Shown here in pieces: positions 1-11,227 of a stretch of DNA of 64,000 nucleotides; positions within the stretch are counted from its first letter, which is position 1; every line of letters begins with the position of its first letter. This DNA comes from Charina bottae. Taxonomy: Eukaryota > Chordata > Lepidosauria > Squamata > Charinaidae. The notes below the pieces were generated by a model. The model worked only from the letters and a program-made list of their open reading frames with translations. It did not search any database and was not told where the DNA came from. Location: positions 66,470,463-66,534,462 of the forward strand of contig JALMGJ010000005.1 in assembly GCA_023362775.1 (NCBI GenBank). Reading direction: 5' to 3'. The translations under genes were made by a program, and so were the position numbers.

Positions 1-2893
1 GGAGAAAGGAAGAAAAACAGAAGCCTAGAATTTGGCATGGTAATTTGTTGTTTTTTTCTGAGAAAGCAATATTTTCTAATAACTATTCATAGGGAATTGT
101 TAATTATCCATAGCTGGCAGAGCAGCAAAGGCACATTAATTGAAAGATGTTTATTTTTATTTCATTTCATTTAGTTTTGCTTTAATTTCTATGGGTTTCA
201 GAAATAAATGTGGGATCTGAGAAGAAATATGAGAAACACAGGGCAATGTTGTTCTTGTGGGAGAGACAGGAAGAACAGAGTGGAATAGAGCACATTGACT
301 CAGGAAGATTTTCAGGGGGCGGGGCAACTTTTATAGGGAATAGTGTGTGTATTATTGGCATACTTTCACTTCAGACGCATCTTCCATCTTAAGCTAAAGA
401 ATCCTGCTTCAGAAAAACCTGGCCTTGGTTGTAAATGAATCAACTGATCTCAAAAAGAACCAAATCTGAAAGAGACTTAACCAAGTTGAGTTTTGGTTTC
501 AATTGTAAGCTTATCTGTTACATTTTTGAAACTCTCAGGCCAGGCCAGCAGGGGATGACTCAGGGCATTTTTGTGACTTTCAGCCGCAGGGAACGATTTT
601 TTAATTTTCAGTCCCAGTGGTTTTAGGAGGAAGTTATCCAAGCTATTTCATGTTTTGCTTTTATTGATTTTTTTTTACTAGGGCAGCAGCAGCAAACCAC
701 AATAGCACTTAGGACTGTTGAGATGGCTTGACTCCTCCTCCTCCTTCTCCTCCTCCCTAGAAATATAGGTTCTCTAGGTAGCATGCAATCAGTTGAAACA
801 TATTAAAAATAAAATGGTATGGGGCAAAATAATAACTTCAGAAAAATCTACGCAGGAAATAAAACCAAATGAAAACAATATTCAAAACTGCATGAAGAAT
901 AAGCACATGTACAGCATAAAGTTACAATTATAGCAACAATCCTAAAGTTCTAAATACTAAAACGTTTCCTGTCTGGGAAAATGATCAGGTTTTTGAAAAG
1001 ACAGTAATGTAGGCACCAGGTGGGTGTCTCTGAATAGGGCATTCCACGGTTAGCACACCACCAGATTGGGAAAGGCATCTGAAGAAGAGCCTCAACTAAA
1101 TTTAATAAATACCAGATACCTTGTGTCCTATTACGTTAATATAACCTAAATATTATAAAGAAATGGCAGTTAGGCAGCACTCTTGGACAGAAGTAGCACT
1201 GATGGTAGTAAAGGAGAGAATAGGTTTTTCTATAAACTGTTGCTTTCTTTCCAGTTGTTTCCAAAATGGAAGATTAGTTAATATTTCTTAATTAGAAAAC
1301 TGGACTTTTCTGCTTGGAAAAAAGAATGAGGATAAACTCTTCCTTTTTTCATTGTATGGAAGAATGGGGAATGCTTAAAGATCATTAAGCACCTAGAGAT
1401 GTATGTATAGCTGCACACTTTCTACTGTAAACCCCAATAGCTGACACAATAAAACTAACCAAAATAAAGCTTTACTGTGGCTACAAACCATAGCAAGATG
1501 TCTGTCTGAAGCTCTAAACCACAGCCTTCCAACCCAAGTATGCATGTTGCAGTTTGATCTTTTGTTCAATTTGAGACCTAGTTTTTCAGAGCATTGCTGC
1601 CCCATCATACACATTACATATTTTGACCTCCAGCAGATGAGAGAATTAGAGTTTAATATACAATTCCCATAGATGAAATAAAGTCAGTTCCCACAAACAT
1701 ATATTCCAATATTTGTTCAAGGAAATTTGTATATTATAAATCTCCCCTTCTACCCCTGCATAAACTCTCATTTTATTCTGGTTTTAGTCCAAACGTTATT
1801 GCATTTCTTAATGAGTTTCAGAATTGCTTTCTAAAGGCTGCTCCTAATTTACTAGATGTGTAAAATAGTAGCTGCCCTTTATTACTTCTGAATTCACCCT
1901 TGAATCAGTGGAAGTAGCTGTTCCTTAACCTTTATCAACAGCTTGACCTGCACAATTACTGTATGTGTTCAGTGAGTATGTGAGTATGAGGCAGAAGGAT
2001 CATGAAAATTGCACCCCTTGAATGCTAATGTACCTTCTAGTCATGATGCCTAGTGATTATCTGCTTGATATCAGTGTTAAAAGAAGCTTATGTACACATA
2101 AGCTTCATCATTCCAACTACACATTGCTTGGAGAGAAAGACCGATTATAGTGGACAAGTAGTTCTTCAGAGATTATCCATCATTATTGCAGACAAGCATC
2201 TAAGGCATTCCTGGGTTGCTCAGTGTTTTAACCCAGCTAAAGAAATCAATTGAAGCCTTCCTGAAATCTGTATCTCCACCAATCATTCACCCTGCATAGT
2301 AGAGCTTGTAAACTACAACATTTAAGTATTATTACCTTTCTGCTCTACGTCTCAGTATCAGGAGTCCAATGAAATATAGATTACATGCATTCTTTTATTT
2401 GTCTACCTCATGCAGACAGTAAACAATGCATGCTGAAGGAGCGTCCATTAGTGACATCTGTACTGGACAGCTGGAGACATTAAACAGATAATTACCTCAG
2501 CATGCATCATAGTGAACAGTATTCTTGCAATATTGATTGATTGTGCTTAATGTATTCTTAATAACATTGAAACCCACAATGTTATTAAGATGGACCACCT
2601 TATAAATAACTTTGCTTAGCTTCCAGCAATTATTCAAAATAATATCATGCACCATTTTCATATTCCCTTGAAAGGAGAGGGCAGACAAAATTAATATGGC
2701 ATTTTCACAAATGTTTTGAAGTTAGTCAGGTATCTTTTATCAAATCATAATTTTTCTTTTAACATACTCTCTACATTTAATCAATAAAGTATGCAAATGT
2801 AATATGAATAAATTGATAATTACATCTTTTTCTGCCCGTAAGATTGTATATCAGGGTGAGGTTTGAGGCTTTCAAAGAGCCACAGGAGGTCAT
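1..2893. other. Unique AT-rich DNA, no gene seen
   Basis: No convincing reading frame, splice-flanked exon or RNA gene is visible. The only low-complexity feature is a short (CTC)n tract at about 731-757. The short open frames here lack codon bias or recognisable motifs. Intergenic or intronic sequence is the simplest reading. Confidence 0.6.
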
Positions 2894-2906
2894 CTGGCAA
2901 TGTTTA

Positions 2907-3088
2907 AAGGTAAAGGTTCCCCCTGCACATTTGTGCAGTCGTGTCTGACTCTAGGGGCCAGTGCTCATCTCCGTTTGTTAGCCGAAGAGCCAGAGTTGTC
3001 TGAAGACGCTTCCACGGTCATGTGGCCGCATGACGAGCGCGGAACGCTGTTACCTACCCACCGAAGTGGTACCTATTCATCTACTTAC
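2907..3088 (-). mobile_element. Sauria-type SINE, 5'-truncated
   Basis: The reverse complement matches the body and 3' end of the Sauria SINE family as I know it: the ACACGACTGCACAAATGTG-type BovB-like tail followed by the ACCTTTACCTTTA end. The tRNA-related head is missing, so this is a 5' truncation. It is flanked by a near-perfect 13-bp duplication, CTGGCAATGTTTA at 2894-2906 and CTGGCAATATTTA at 3089-3101, which fixes both ends and shows insertion by target-primed reverse transcription. Family knowledge: these SINEs are mobilised by BovB LINEs, whose 3' end they share. Confidence 0.9.
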
Positions 3089-3116
3089 CTGGCAATATTT
3101 ACTGGAAGGTAAAAAG

Positions 3117-3880
3117 CAGAGATGACCTCCATATTGAGTTAACCATTTAGTGGCTGCAGCCATAGAGCTGTTTTAACCATGTTACAAAAGGGGTTCACCA
3201 TTGCTTGGTGCCTATAACTATGGGCCAGAAATTGATCTTTGGGGAACTGATTTGGGGCCATTGGAGGTATGTGTGAAGGATTTAAGGATGGGTACAGCAG
3301 CACTTTGCCTCCCAATGGCTTTCCATTCCCATTCCCACTCTTAATCTACCCTTCATTCCTGACAAAATCTAAACTTATATATGTTTACAGAGAAGCAAGG
3401 CATGAAGACTTAAACTCCCACCACCACCACAACTACTCATAAATAAGAACATAAAGGAAGAACAATACTACTTTGGAGAAGCAGATCACCTTACAAGATC
3501 ACCTAAGGCACTAAAACTGGTTGAAAGCTTCCTTCCTTCAATATTAAGCCAGAGATACCAGAGATAAGTCCATGCAAAGGATCTGGAAATGGCAGGAAAG
3601 CTTTGTGAACTGAACCGAACCAAACTGAACACCATGCAGGGACAGTATAATGTCCACCTTGGAATAAATGATACAAAGTTATAAGGATCCATATGTCATT
3701 CTGAATATGATAGCTTGCTATCTACACTTTAATGTTACTTGCCAATATTTCATCATGTCAAGAACTGTCAAGCACTATAATCCACAAGCTGTCAAGTATA
3801 ATATACTTAAGGCATAATAATTATTGAATACATAGCTGTCTTGAAATTCATACACAAAGAGTACTTATCAATGGATCCTC
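3117..3880. other. Unique DNA, nothing recognised
   Basis: No reading frame or repeat motif that I can support. The stretch sits between the truncated SINE and the CR1/L3-like relic. Confidence 0.5.
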
Positions 3881-3884
3881 ATTG

Positions 3885-4617
3885 TATTGGACAGCAATAT
3901 CAAGTGGGGTGCCACTAGATTCTTTATATTCAACCTTAATTATTTGGATGAAGAAGGGGAAGGAATGCTAATCAAATCTGCAGATGAAATAAAACGAGTA
4001 GGGACACAATGCTCTATAAGACCGAAATAAAATTCAAAACAATCTTCATATAGATAGGAGGAATGGGATGAACGTAATAGAATATATTTTTTTCAGAGAG
4101 AATGGCAACATTCTTCATTTAGAAAACAAATACAATGTGAGAATACAGGGTGTGGAATGCAATTTTAGATGTATCAACAAAAGTGTAATTTCCAAATCAT
4201 GGGATATAATTTTTCCAGTACTATTTCAAGTACCGTGTTCAATTCTGGACACCATATTTGAATAAATAATCATACAAACTAAAACAGGTTCAGAAAAGGG
4301 TAATAAGACTAAAATGTATGAAGAGAGATTGAAGGGCCTTGCATATTTAACCTTGAGAAAAGATGACATGGTGGGAGATGTCTCTTCAAGAATGTCACAT
4401 AGAAAATTAAGACCTGTTCTGTCTCATTTCAGAGCACAGAATATGGAATAATAGATGTAAGTTAAAGGAAGGTATATTCCAATCGTACATTAGAAAATAA
4501 TGTCCTGAAAGTAAGAGCAGTTTGACAGGGAACTGGTTGCTCAGAGAGGTGATGGGCTTCTCTTCTTGGAATATGTTCAAGCAGAGTTTAGGCCAACAGT
4601 GTTCATGAGAAGGTGTA
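3885..4617 (+). mobile_element. CR1/L3-like LINE 3' relic (first part)
   Basis: Heavily decayed 3' end of a CR1/L3-type LINE. Translated pieces resemble the end of the reverse transcriptase: a 'DLDE-EG-EGML-IK-ADE' stretch near 3950-3990 corresponds to the region around the FADD box, and near 4300-4400 there is a 'YEERLKGLAYLTL' block of the CR1 C-terminus. It is then followed by the family's typical untranslated end, including 'GAGGTGATGGGCTTCTC' near 4545. No frame is open. The element is split by a palindromic MITE and a solo LTR and resumes at 5155. Confidence 0.75.
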
Positions 4618-4741
4618 GTCAAAATAAGCAAGACGATGGTCATAATCCAAGCCCCACCCTTTGTACATGCATGCAGCATGAACACATTCAAAAAGGGTGT
4701 GGCTTGGATTGCAAAACCATAGCCACCATCTTACTTGTTTT
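4618..4741. mobile_element. Palindromic MITE-like element, copy 1
   Basis: An imperfect inverted repeat. The left arm begins TCAAAATAAGCAAGACGATGG and the reverse complement of the right arm begins TCAAAACAAGTAAGATGGTGG; both continue into an 'AATCCAAGCC(C/A)CACCCTTT' block around a short central loop rich in ATGCATG. Three related copies lie at 12.8, 26.0 and 27.8 kb. It has no coding capacity. I could not see a clear target duplication, so the superfamily is open. It interrupts the CR1/L3-like relic. Confidence 0.65.
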
Positions 4742-4774
4742 GAGCTCATTCTCAGGGATACCTCTGGTCTAGAC

Positions 4775-5149
4775 TGTTGGTGTATTATTCTTTAAGGCGT
4801 AAGTCACAAAGTAATAAGCCTTGTTAATTAAGCACCTGACCTTAATTAAGGTCAGGCATCAGGTGCTCTCAGGTTAAAAGGTTGGACAGGGGGTCAGGCA
4901 TCAAGTGATCCAGGTTGAAAAGTATAAAAGAGCCTGCCTGCTTCCTACTACTACTACTTCTTCTCTCTCTTCTGGTATGTGGTGAAAGATTTGTAATACT
5001 TCCAGGGATCTGGAAGAGAACTCTAAATATCTGTTTTTGTATGAATGACTAATACAACTGGATTACTGCAATGCCTGGTGTCATTACTGGTCTCTAATGC
5101 CAATTGCTTTCTGATACTCTGCATATGCAAGAAAACACACACACCAACA
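4775..5149 (+). mobile_element. Solo LTR, 375 bp
   Basis: It begins TGTTGGTGT and ends ACACCAACA, a short perfect inverted repeat with TG...CA termini. It is flanked by the 5-bp duplication TAGAC (4770-4774 and 5150-5154). That combination is diagnostic of an LTR-retroelement remnant after LTR-LTR recombination. A TATA-like box, GTATAAAAG, lies near 4920, which sets plus-strand orientation. A 22-bp perfect palindrome sits upstream of it at 4835-4856. No internal region, primer-binding site or gag/pol is present, so the superfamily (gypsy, ERV or other) cannot be assigned. Confidence 0.85.
4835..4856. promoter_or_regulatory. 22-bp perfect palindrome in LTR U3-like region
   Basis: CCTGACCTTAA is followed directly by its reverse complement. 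It contains TGACCT and AGGTCA half-sites separated by 6 bp, the geometry of an everted nuclear-receptor element. It lies about 65 bp upstream of the TATA-like GTATAAAAG. The structure is seen; receptor binding is inference only. Confidence 0.4.
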
Positions 5150-5154
5150 TAGAC

Positions 5155-5250
5155 AGCCATCTGTCTGGGATGATGGAATTTAGATTCCTACACTGAACAT
5201 GAAGTTGGACTTGATGGCCTAAATGGCCCCTATGGTTCTATAATTTTGCA
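5155..5250 (+). mobile_element. CR1/L3-like LINE 3' relic (second part)
   Basis: This continues the relic interrupted by the MITE and solo LTR. It holds the typical CR1/L3 terminal sequence, including GTTGGACTTGATGGCCTAA and GGTTCTATAATTTT near the end. The separation from the first part is explained by the two insertions. Confidence 0.75.
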
Positions 5251-5578
5251 GATAAGGCAATTTTCAGAAGTTTGAGTTTGTGGGAGCAATACACCCAGGA
5301 TCATTTTTCCCCCATGTGAATGATTGCCATTCAATAATATTACAATGATCCAGTGTGATGGACATAATTTCAGTGATCTGTCAGAGGAGATGGTGAGAAC
5401 ACCTTCGGAGTGCTCTTTTATTTAAAATTATGGTGGAAGTAGCCTTTATTTTTGCGTGTGAAAAGATTATACAGGATAAAAGAGTAAACATAAATAGACC
5501 ACAGGTAAGATGACCCTATATTTATGAATGTCAAATTGCACTGAACATTATTGCTATTTGGAAGGAGATACTATAGCT

Positions 5579-5685
5579 CAGTGTTTCTCAACCTTGGCAA
5601 CTTTAAGATGTGTGGACTTCAACTCCCAGAATTCCCCAGCCAGCATGTCCACACATCTTAAAGTTGCCAAGGTTGAGAAACACTG
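5579..5685. mobile_element. hAT MITE, 107 bp, near-perfect palindrome
   Basis: It starts CAGTGTTTCTCAACCTTGG and ends with its reverse complement. The arms extend for over 30 bp around a short centre holding 'AACTCCCAGAATTCCC'. It is flanked by a perfect 8-bp duplication CTATAGCT (5571-5578, 5686-5693), the size diagnostic of hAT transposition. It is non-coding and depends on an autonomous transposase elsewhere. A sister copy lies at 29032-29134. Confidence 0.95.
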
Positions 5686-5887
5686 CTATAGCTAATATAT
5701 AGATGTACAGTAACAACCAATGCCTCTGATACTAGAGAAAGTTAAAATGCTCCAATCACAATTTTTTAAGGGCAAAATCTCTTCCAAATTATAGGTGGCT
5801 GAGTCTCACCAATGGTGGTACTACAAATGTACTTTTCCCCCTCCTCCAAATCATCCCAATAATCAACCACAACTATAAGCTCTATAA

Positions 5888-6283
5888 GCCCTAGCTCTCT
5901 GCCAACCCAGCGATTCGAAAGCTAAATAGTAAGTAGATAAATGGGTACCACTCACGTGGGGCAATATGCTGGCATCCTGTCGGGGAGTCGCCTCGGAACC
6001 GAAGACGAAGATCTGGAGAAGCCCGTGGATGGCGGCTGAGGGCGGCGGCAGAGGACGACGGAACCCAATTACAACTTCCGGGATGTCAGCAGCCGGCTCC
6101 GAAAGCGAGGCATTCTGGGGCTTGTAGTTCCGATGCCTGGAAAAGAAGAGCCGGTTCCCTCACCCCCTCCCTAATTGCGCGGGTACTGTAATATATGATA
6201 TGATTGTATAAAATTGAGTTTACATGATTGTAAGCCGCCTAGAGCCCTCCATTAGGGAGGGGATAGGCGGGGTATAAATAAGA

Positions 6284-6314
<31 letters not shown>

Positions 6315-6316
6315 AA
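5888..6316 (+). mobile_element. Chimeric SINE, 5'-truncated copy
   Basis: It matches the fuller copy at 60627-61120 from the 'CTAGCTCTCTGCCAACCC' block to the end. The order is: a Sauria-SINE-like stretch ('AGCGATTCGAAAGCTAA', 'GTAGATAAATGGGTACC'), a CpG-rich body of about 200 bp ending near 'GAAGAGCCGGTTCCCTC', then an L2-like tail ('TTGTAAGCCGCCTAGAG', 'GGCGGGGTATAAATAAGA'), and a (AAAT)n microsatellite at 6283-6316. The tRNA-like head is missing. It has no coding capacity. Confidence 0.75.
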
Positions 6317-8385
6317 TAAGCATTTTACTAGCATTCCTAGAAATACTAGAATGATAATACCATGTGGATTAAATATTAGGGATTAAAGAGCACAGTGGGA
6401 CACTTTCCCTCCTTAGCATAAAACACAAGGAACTAACAGCATTTACTGTACAAATTCCCAATCTTTGAAGTGTATGATTGAGAACCTTCTGCCAGCAAAT
6501 AGACTATGGGGAAGGATTTCAGCTTAAAAAGTAATTAAAAAGCCAGTGCATCTGATACTGAAAAAAAGATAGGAATCATTGATTCATCACCAAAGCAGAC
6601 AATCTTATTTTTCCTCTTGCTGATTAAATCTTCCATGGCCAATATTTCCCTTCAACTTTTTTTGCTGTAGGTATCCCTGAAATGTTATTTCAGTGCTAGA
6701 GGAATCATTAGTTTGGTCCTACCTTTTATAGGAAACTGCATGTCAAATACATGAATCATAAATGCAAATACCTTGAATAATTGTAATTAGAGTCACTTAA
6801 TATATAGTCCCTTCCTTTGGAACCACAGCTGAGAAACATTAATTATGATATGGCACTAAAGATGGCTTCACCTCCCTTGACTTTACCAACCTTCTCTGGT
6901 GGGACGCAGCACTGTTTATGATCCACAACCACTATTAGCAATTAGTAGGATTAGCCTGAAGGCTACTGCAATATTCTAATTATCACTTAGTTCCCTAATG
7001 TTAAATTATAAAAGCTTTTAACTTTGCTGTGGAAACAAAAGAAGGATTATTCCATCAGCTTCTGTAAAAACATTTTTGCCCTTAATTAGGCCTGCTAGGT
7101 ATCCAGTACGTGCCATTACTTTTTCAACAATCCCAGATCACCAATCCTGAACAGTTAAGACACCATAAGTGTGCTCAAAAGTTTAAGGTATCTTTCTAAA
7201 TATTGGACTCTGAAGTTTTATGGCTAGACTGGAAGGAATTAAATCTGCGTTACCTATGTGAACCATGTGCCAAAAGCTTCTACCACATTATATAATATGT
7301 TGAAAAACAAAAGGAAGAGATTATGATGCTTAACAGAAGAATCAACTAATATGCATGCCTATTAACAAGTACTATTTTATCTTTAAAGTGTCTTGCTTTA
7401 TGTATCTGTAAAAGAGATAGTAACTGCCACCAAATTTGGTGTGGATAGGATCAGACCAGCCAAATATAGAGCAGGTTATAAAGTGGTGATGCATTTCATA
7501 AATTGATAACCTTTTATAGGTGGGAAAAACATTTTATTTTTTGATGGCTGGAATGCTGTTAATAGTTCTGCACAGCCTCCAGGCCAGTGCTCTTGCAAAC
7601 ATTTTAAAATAGTACAAATAAATGTAAAGCTGATAAAGAGCAAGAAGGCTTCTTGTAATGGACATGAAGTATGAGTTAAAAAAAGTTACCACATAGGTAG
7701 GATACCAGCAGGAACCAAGTGTACCATTAGCAGAAATGCACTGAAAAACATGGGTTTTTTTGGACAAGATAGTTTTCCTAAAAGCATTTTGAATCGACTT
7801 TTTTTCAAGTGCTGCATTTCCTCCTGATTCCCTGGGCTGACCATTCAAACTATTGTATGTCTCCAGCTGGAGGGAGGGAGAAGGAGATAAGATTAATAAA
7901 GAAGACATATGTTTTCTCCCTTTAGTTGAAAACATGACTTAAGGTTTCTCTTTCTTCTTCAGACCTGTTGAATTTCTGCCTGCACAGTTATTATGGTAGG
8001 TAGAATTTGGGGGTAGCTCTATGCCTTGTATAGATGCAGTAAAAAAAATTCATAAAGGGCATCTCTGCAGGAGTAGAAGAAGCTGCATCTGTTGAATGTC
8101 TGCTCAGGTGCACCCAGCCTCAGCCCATTGTTGACTTGAAAGACTAATTCAAACTTTGACTGCATAAACTCTACCATTGTAGCATAAAATATTAGACAAA
8201 GTCTTTACTGTTTATAAGGCATGGAAAAAAGGTGGAGGGGTTTTTTTGTATGTGAAGCACAAACAGAACACAAATTACTTTATAATGTTACCTTAAAATT
8301 AATAATAATATTAACAACAACAACTGGCAGCCTGGAATAGGCAGTGACTGAGACCTTGGACTGGATTGCTCCTAGGTAACCTCTG
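6317..8385. other. Unique AT-rich DNA, no gene seen
   Basis: About 2 kb with no recognisable gene or repeat. The longest open frame, on the minus strand at 7534-7935, has no domain, signal sequence or biased codon use that I can see, and I do not support it as a gene. Confidence 0.55.
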
Positions 8386-8389
8386 CCTA

Positions 8390-8612
8390 GAGAGCCAGTT
8401 TGGTGCGGTGGTTAAGGCATCAGGCTAGAAACCAGGAGACCATGAGTTCTAGTCCTGCCTTAGGCACAAAGCCAGCTGGGTGACCTTGGGCCACTCACTT
8501 TCTCTCAGCCCTAGGAAGGAAGCAATGGCAAACCACTTCTGAAAAACCTTGTCAAGAAAACTGCAGGGACTTGTCCAGGCAGTCTCCGAGAATCAGACAC
8601 AATTGAATGGAT
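8390..8612 (+). mobile_element. tRNA-derived SINE with BovB-like tail, copy 1
   Basis: The head has a Pol III A-box-like GTGGTTAAGGCATC and a B-box-like GAGTTCTAGTCC. The body holds 'AGCTGGGTGACCTTGGGCC' and 'GGCAATGGCAAACCACTTC', and the tail 'GAGAATCAGACACAATTGAA' resembles the BovB 3' end. Sister copies lie at 25.65 kb (plus) and 32.6 kb (minus). It is a different SINE family from the Sauria copies. Confidence 0.85.
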
Positions 8613-8619
8613 AAAAAAA

Positions 8620-9765
8620 ACCACTTCTTGTCAATCCAGGGGTGCTCCCTGGTTTTCCGAATTGCTCCAGGAGATGAAGCATCAGAAGCAATGCCTAGAG
8701 CACTGTTGGAGGAAGAGTGGAGAAAAAGTGAATCCAACCAAATAAGAGTTAGAGCCCATATTTGGGGCTACATCATGGCAATAAGGGCAGTGAAAGGTTA
8801 TTTCTCCACCCATATTGCATCTGCCAATAGCTGCCCAGTAGCCCTGTTTAAAGTGACTTGCTATATGCTAGGGGACTTAAGCCACAGGACCATCTGCAGG
8901 ACAATGGTGAGGAATATTTATTCTGTTTGGTAGATAAAGTCACCCATTCTAATTGGGCAGGTCCAAGTGAGTTGCCTGGGCCATAGTCTAGTGAGAACAT
9001 CTGGACTGAGTTTAATTCTGTGACTCCCAAGGAAGTGGACAAGGTCCTCCAATCTATCAATTTGACCACCTGTCTGTTAGATCCCACCCCTCCTGGGTTA
9101 TTAAGGTGGCCTGGGAGGTAACTAAGAGATAGGTCAATGCAGTGGTATCTCCTTGTTTGAGGGAAGGGTGGTCCTTCCAGCCTTGAAGGAAGCAGTGCAC
9201 CCCCTCCTCAAGAGACTATATCTAGACCACTCCATTTTGGACAACTATCAGACAGTTTCCAATTTTCCCTTTGTCTGGAAAGTTGTGGAGAAGGTAGTTA
9301 GACACATATTACAGAGGATCTTGGAGGAAATAAATTATCTGGACCGATTTCAATTGGGCTTCAGACAGGTGTATAGTATGGAGACAGCACTGGTTGTACT
9401 TGTCAATGACCTTTGGTGGAGCCAGGATGGAGCTCATGTATCCATCCTTATGCTCCTAGATCTCTCAGTGGCTTTTGATACCATCGACTACAGTATCCCT
9501 CTGGACTGACTGCAGGGGTTAGGAGTGGCAGATACTGTGTTACAGTGGTTTGCCTCCTTCTTCAGTCTTTGATTCCAGTTGATGGGAGGGGGGAGATCAC
9601 ACCCACAGTTCCTCACTTGTGGGGTGCCTCAGGACTGAACGTGTTCCTCTCTCCTGTTTAACATCTACATGAAACTGCTGAGTTAAATCATCTGTCAGTT
9701 TGGGATTCAATATCATTAGTATACTCTACAGCTGTCAGACCATGGTCCAGATTTCTTCTCCACTT
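8620..9765 (+). pseudogene. L2-like LINE reverse transcriptase fragment
   Basis: A truncated L2-clade non-LTR retrotransposon. At 8770-8860 the translation resembles the region between endonuclease and RT ('AIRAVKGYFSTHIASAN'). An open stretch at 9153-9509 carries RT blocks: 'LPALKEAVHPLLKR', 'DNYQTVSNFPF-KVVEKVV', 'YSMETALVVLVNDLWWSQDG' and 'LLDLSVAFDTID', the last holding the first catalytic Asp (AFDTID). After a stop, 'CLTCGVPQ'-like and 'NIYMK'-like blocks continue to about 9700 in broken frames. The FADD/YADD box is not readable. Endonuclease and C-terminus are missing. It retains RT motifs that the copy at 39-41 kb has lost. Confidence 0.85.
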
Positions 9766-9906
9766 TGCTTGGAGTAGCTGATAGCCAGTTAATCCAGGCA
9801 GAACAGGAGCAAGTTCTCAGAAAGAAAAGTGTTGCTTTATGTTAATAACTTTCCTTAGTTCTAAATATTATTTTAATCTCCACAATGTGTTAGCATAAAA
9901 ATGTTC

Positions 9907-9978
9907 AAGGAAGGAAGGAAGGAAGGAAGGAAGGAAGGAAGGAAGGAAGGAAGGAAGGAAGGAAGGAAGGAAGGAAGG
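9907..9978. repeat. (AAGG)n microsatellite, 18 units
   Basis: Perfect tetranucleotide array of 72 bp. It produces an artefactual Lys-Glu-Gly-Arg reading frame. Confidence 0.98.
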
Positions 9979-10909
9979 GTAACAACACACCCCTATAATA
10001 AAATAATGTACAACTGTGTATGTGTATCTGCAATGTTATCAAGTTTTCTGAATTTTCATCGCACTCTTTTCATTTGGTGCTGTTGTTAGTATATTGGATA
10101 GAATAACTCATTATAAATGCAGGGCTCTAGAGACCATTATGAATTTTAAGCATATGAAACAAAGTGAAGGAGTCCTTCAGAACTTCCCTTCAAATCAGTG
10201 TAGCATCATTAATTATTAACTTGCATGATGCCTAAATAAATCATAAGATCATATTTCTTTTAAATGCCACTTGTCATACATCAAGCCCTCCCTGTTTTTG
10301 AAAAGATTCTAATACCTAGATGGAAAGGAGCTTCACTTCAAGTGCAATTAAACAATCTGAGCTACGTACCATTAAACATGAGACATCCATCAAATGTATG
10401 GAATAATGTTGTCATGACTGAGAATCTGCCATGATGTACCAATGGAATTTACTCCACAAGTAGGCTGATTTCATCAGTTTCCCAGGACTGGATGCACAAA
10501 AACAATAAGAACCAATACCTTCTTTATAGGGTTACCTATTAGAGATCTACTCCTGTACGCATGCAGTTATTTTACAACAAACGATAATGGTTATTCTCCT
10601 TTTACACTACTGAAAAGCAATGTCCTTAGCCAATAGATCAGTGAAGTTAATCAGATGAATGGCATCAACAGCAATCAAGGTGTGAAGGAAAAGCTATTGA
10701 GTCGTGCATTCAATAACGAATATTGCATCTCCCAACAGAATGACCCAACTCTTCTAGGTGAAGCAGTTTTTAAACTCAGCCACAGATAGGAAAATAAATG
10801 CACTTGGAAACATACTTTTTAAGTATTGATTTTTGAAACAGCAGAGCAAGAAAGTTGTTTGGAGTTGGTCAAAATAAAGTTCTGTGTTCAGTAAATTTTA
10901 ACTCATTGT
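9979..10909. other. Unique DNA, nothing recognised
   Basis: No gene, repeat or RNA motif that I can support lies between the AAGG array and the BovB insertion. Confidence 0.5.
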
Positions 10910-10920
10910 ATGCTTCATTT

Positions 10921-11216
10921 CCAGGAAATAAAGCCAGACTGCTCACTTGAGAGAATGATATTAAAGGCAAAATTGAAGTACTTTGGCCACATAATGAAAA
11001 GACAGGATACCCTGGAGAAGATGCTGATGCTAGGTAAAGTGGAAGGCAAAAGGAAGAGGGGCTGACCAAGGGCAAGATGGATGGATGATATTCTGGAGGT
11101 GACGGACTCGACCTTGGGGGAGCTGGGGATGGTGATGGCCGACAGGAAGCTCTGGCGTGGGCTGGTCCATGAAGTCATGAAGAGTCAGAAGCGACTGAAC
11201 GAATAAATAACAACAA
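10921..11216 (+). pseudogene. BovB (RTE) LINE 3' end, 5'-truncated
   Basis: It encodes the very C-terminus of the BovB ORF2: translated blocks include 'LKYFGHIMKRQDTLEKMLM', 'LGKVEGKRKRG' and 'DRKLWRGLVHEVMKSQKRL', ending at the typical stop just before an AATAAATAACAACA tail. An in-frame stop interrupts the 'GRPR.RWMD' block. A perfect 11-bp duplication ATGCTTCATTT (10910-10920, 11217-11227) marks both ends, so the copy was born truncated. RT and endonuclease are absent. BovB is the partner LINE whose tail the SINEs in this window share. Confidence 0.95.
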
Positions 11217-11227
11217 ATGCTTCATTT

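Noticed and set aside
7534..7935. 133-codon minus-strand frame
   Set aside because: No domain, no codon bias, ends in Lys-rich A/T sequence; typical chance frame.
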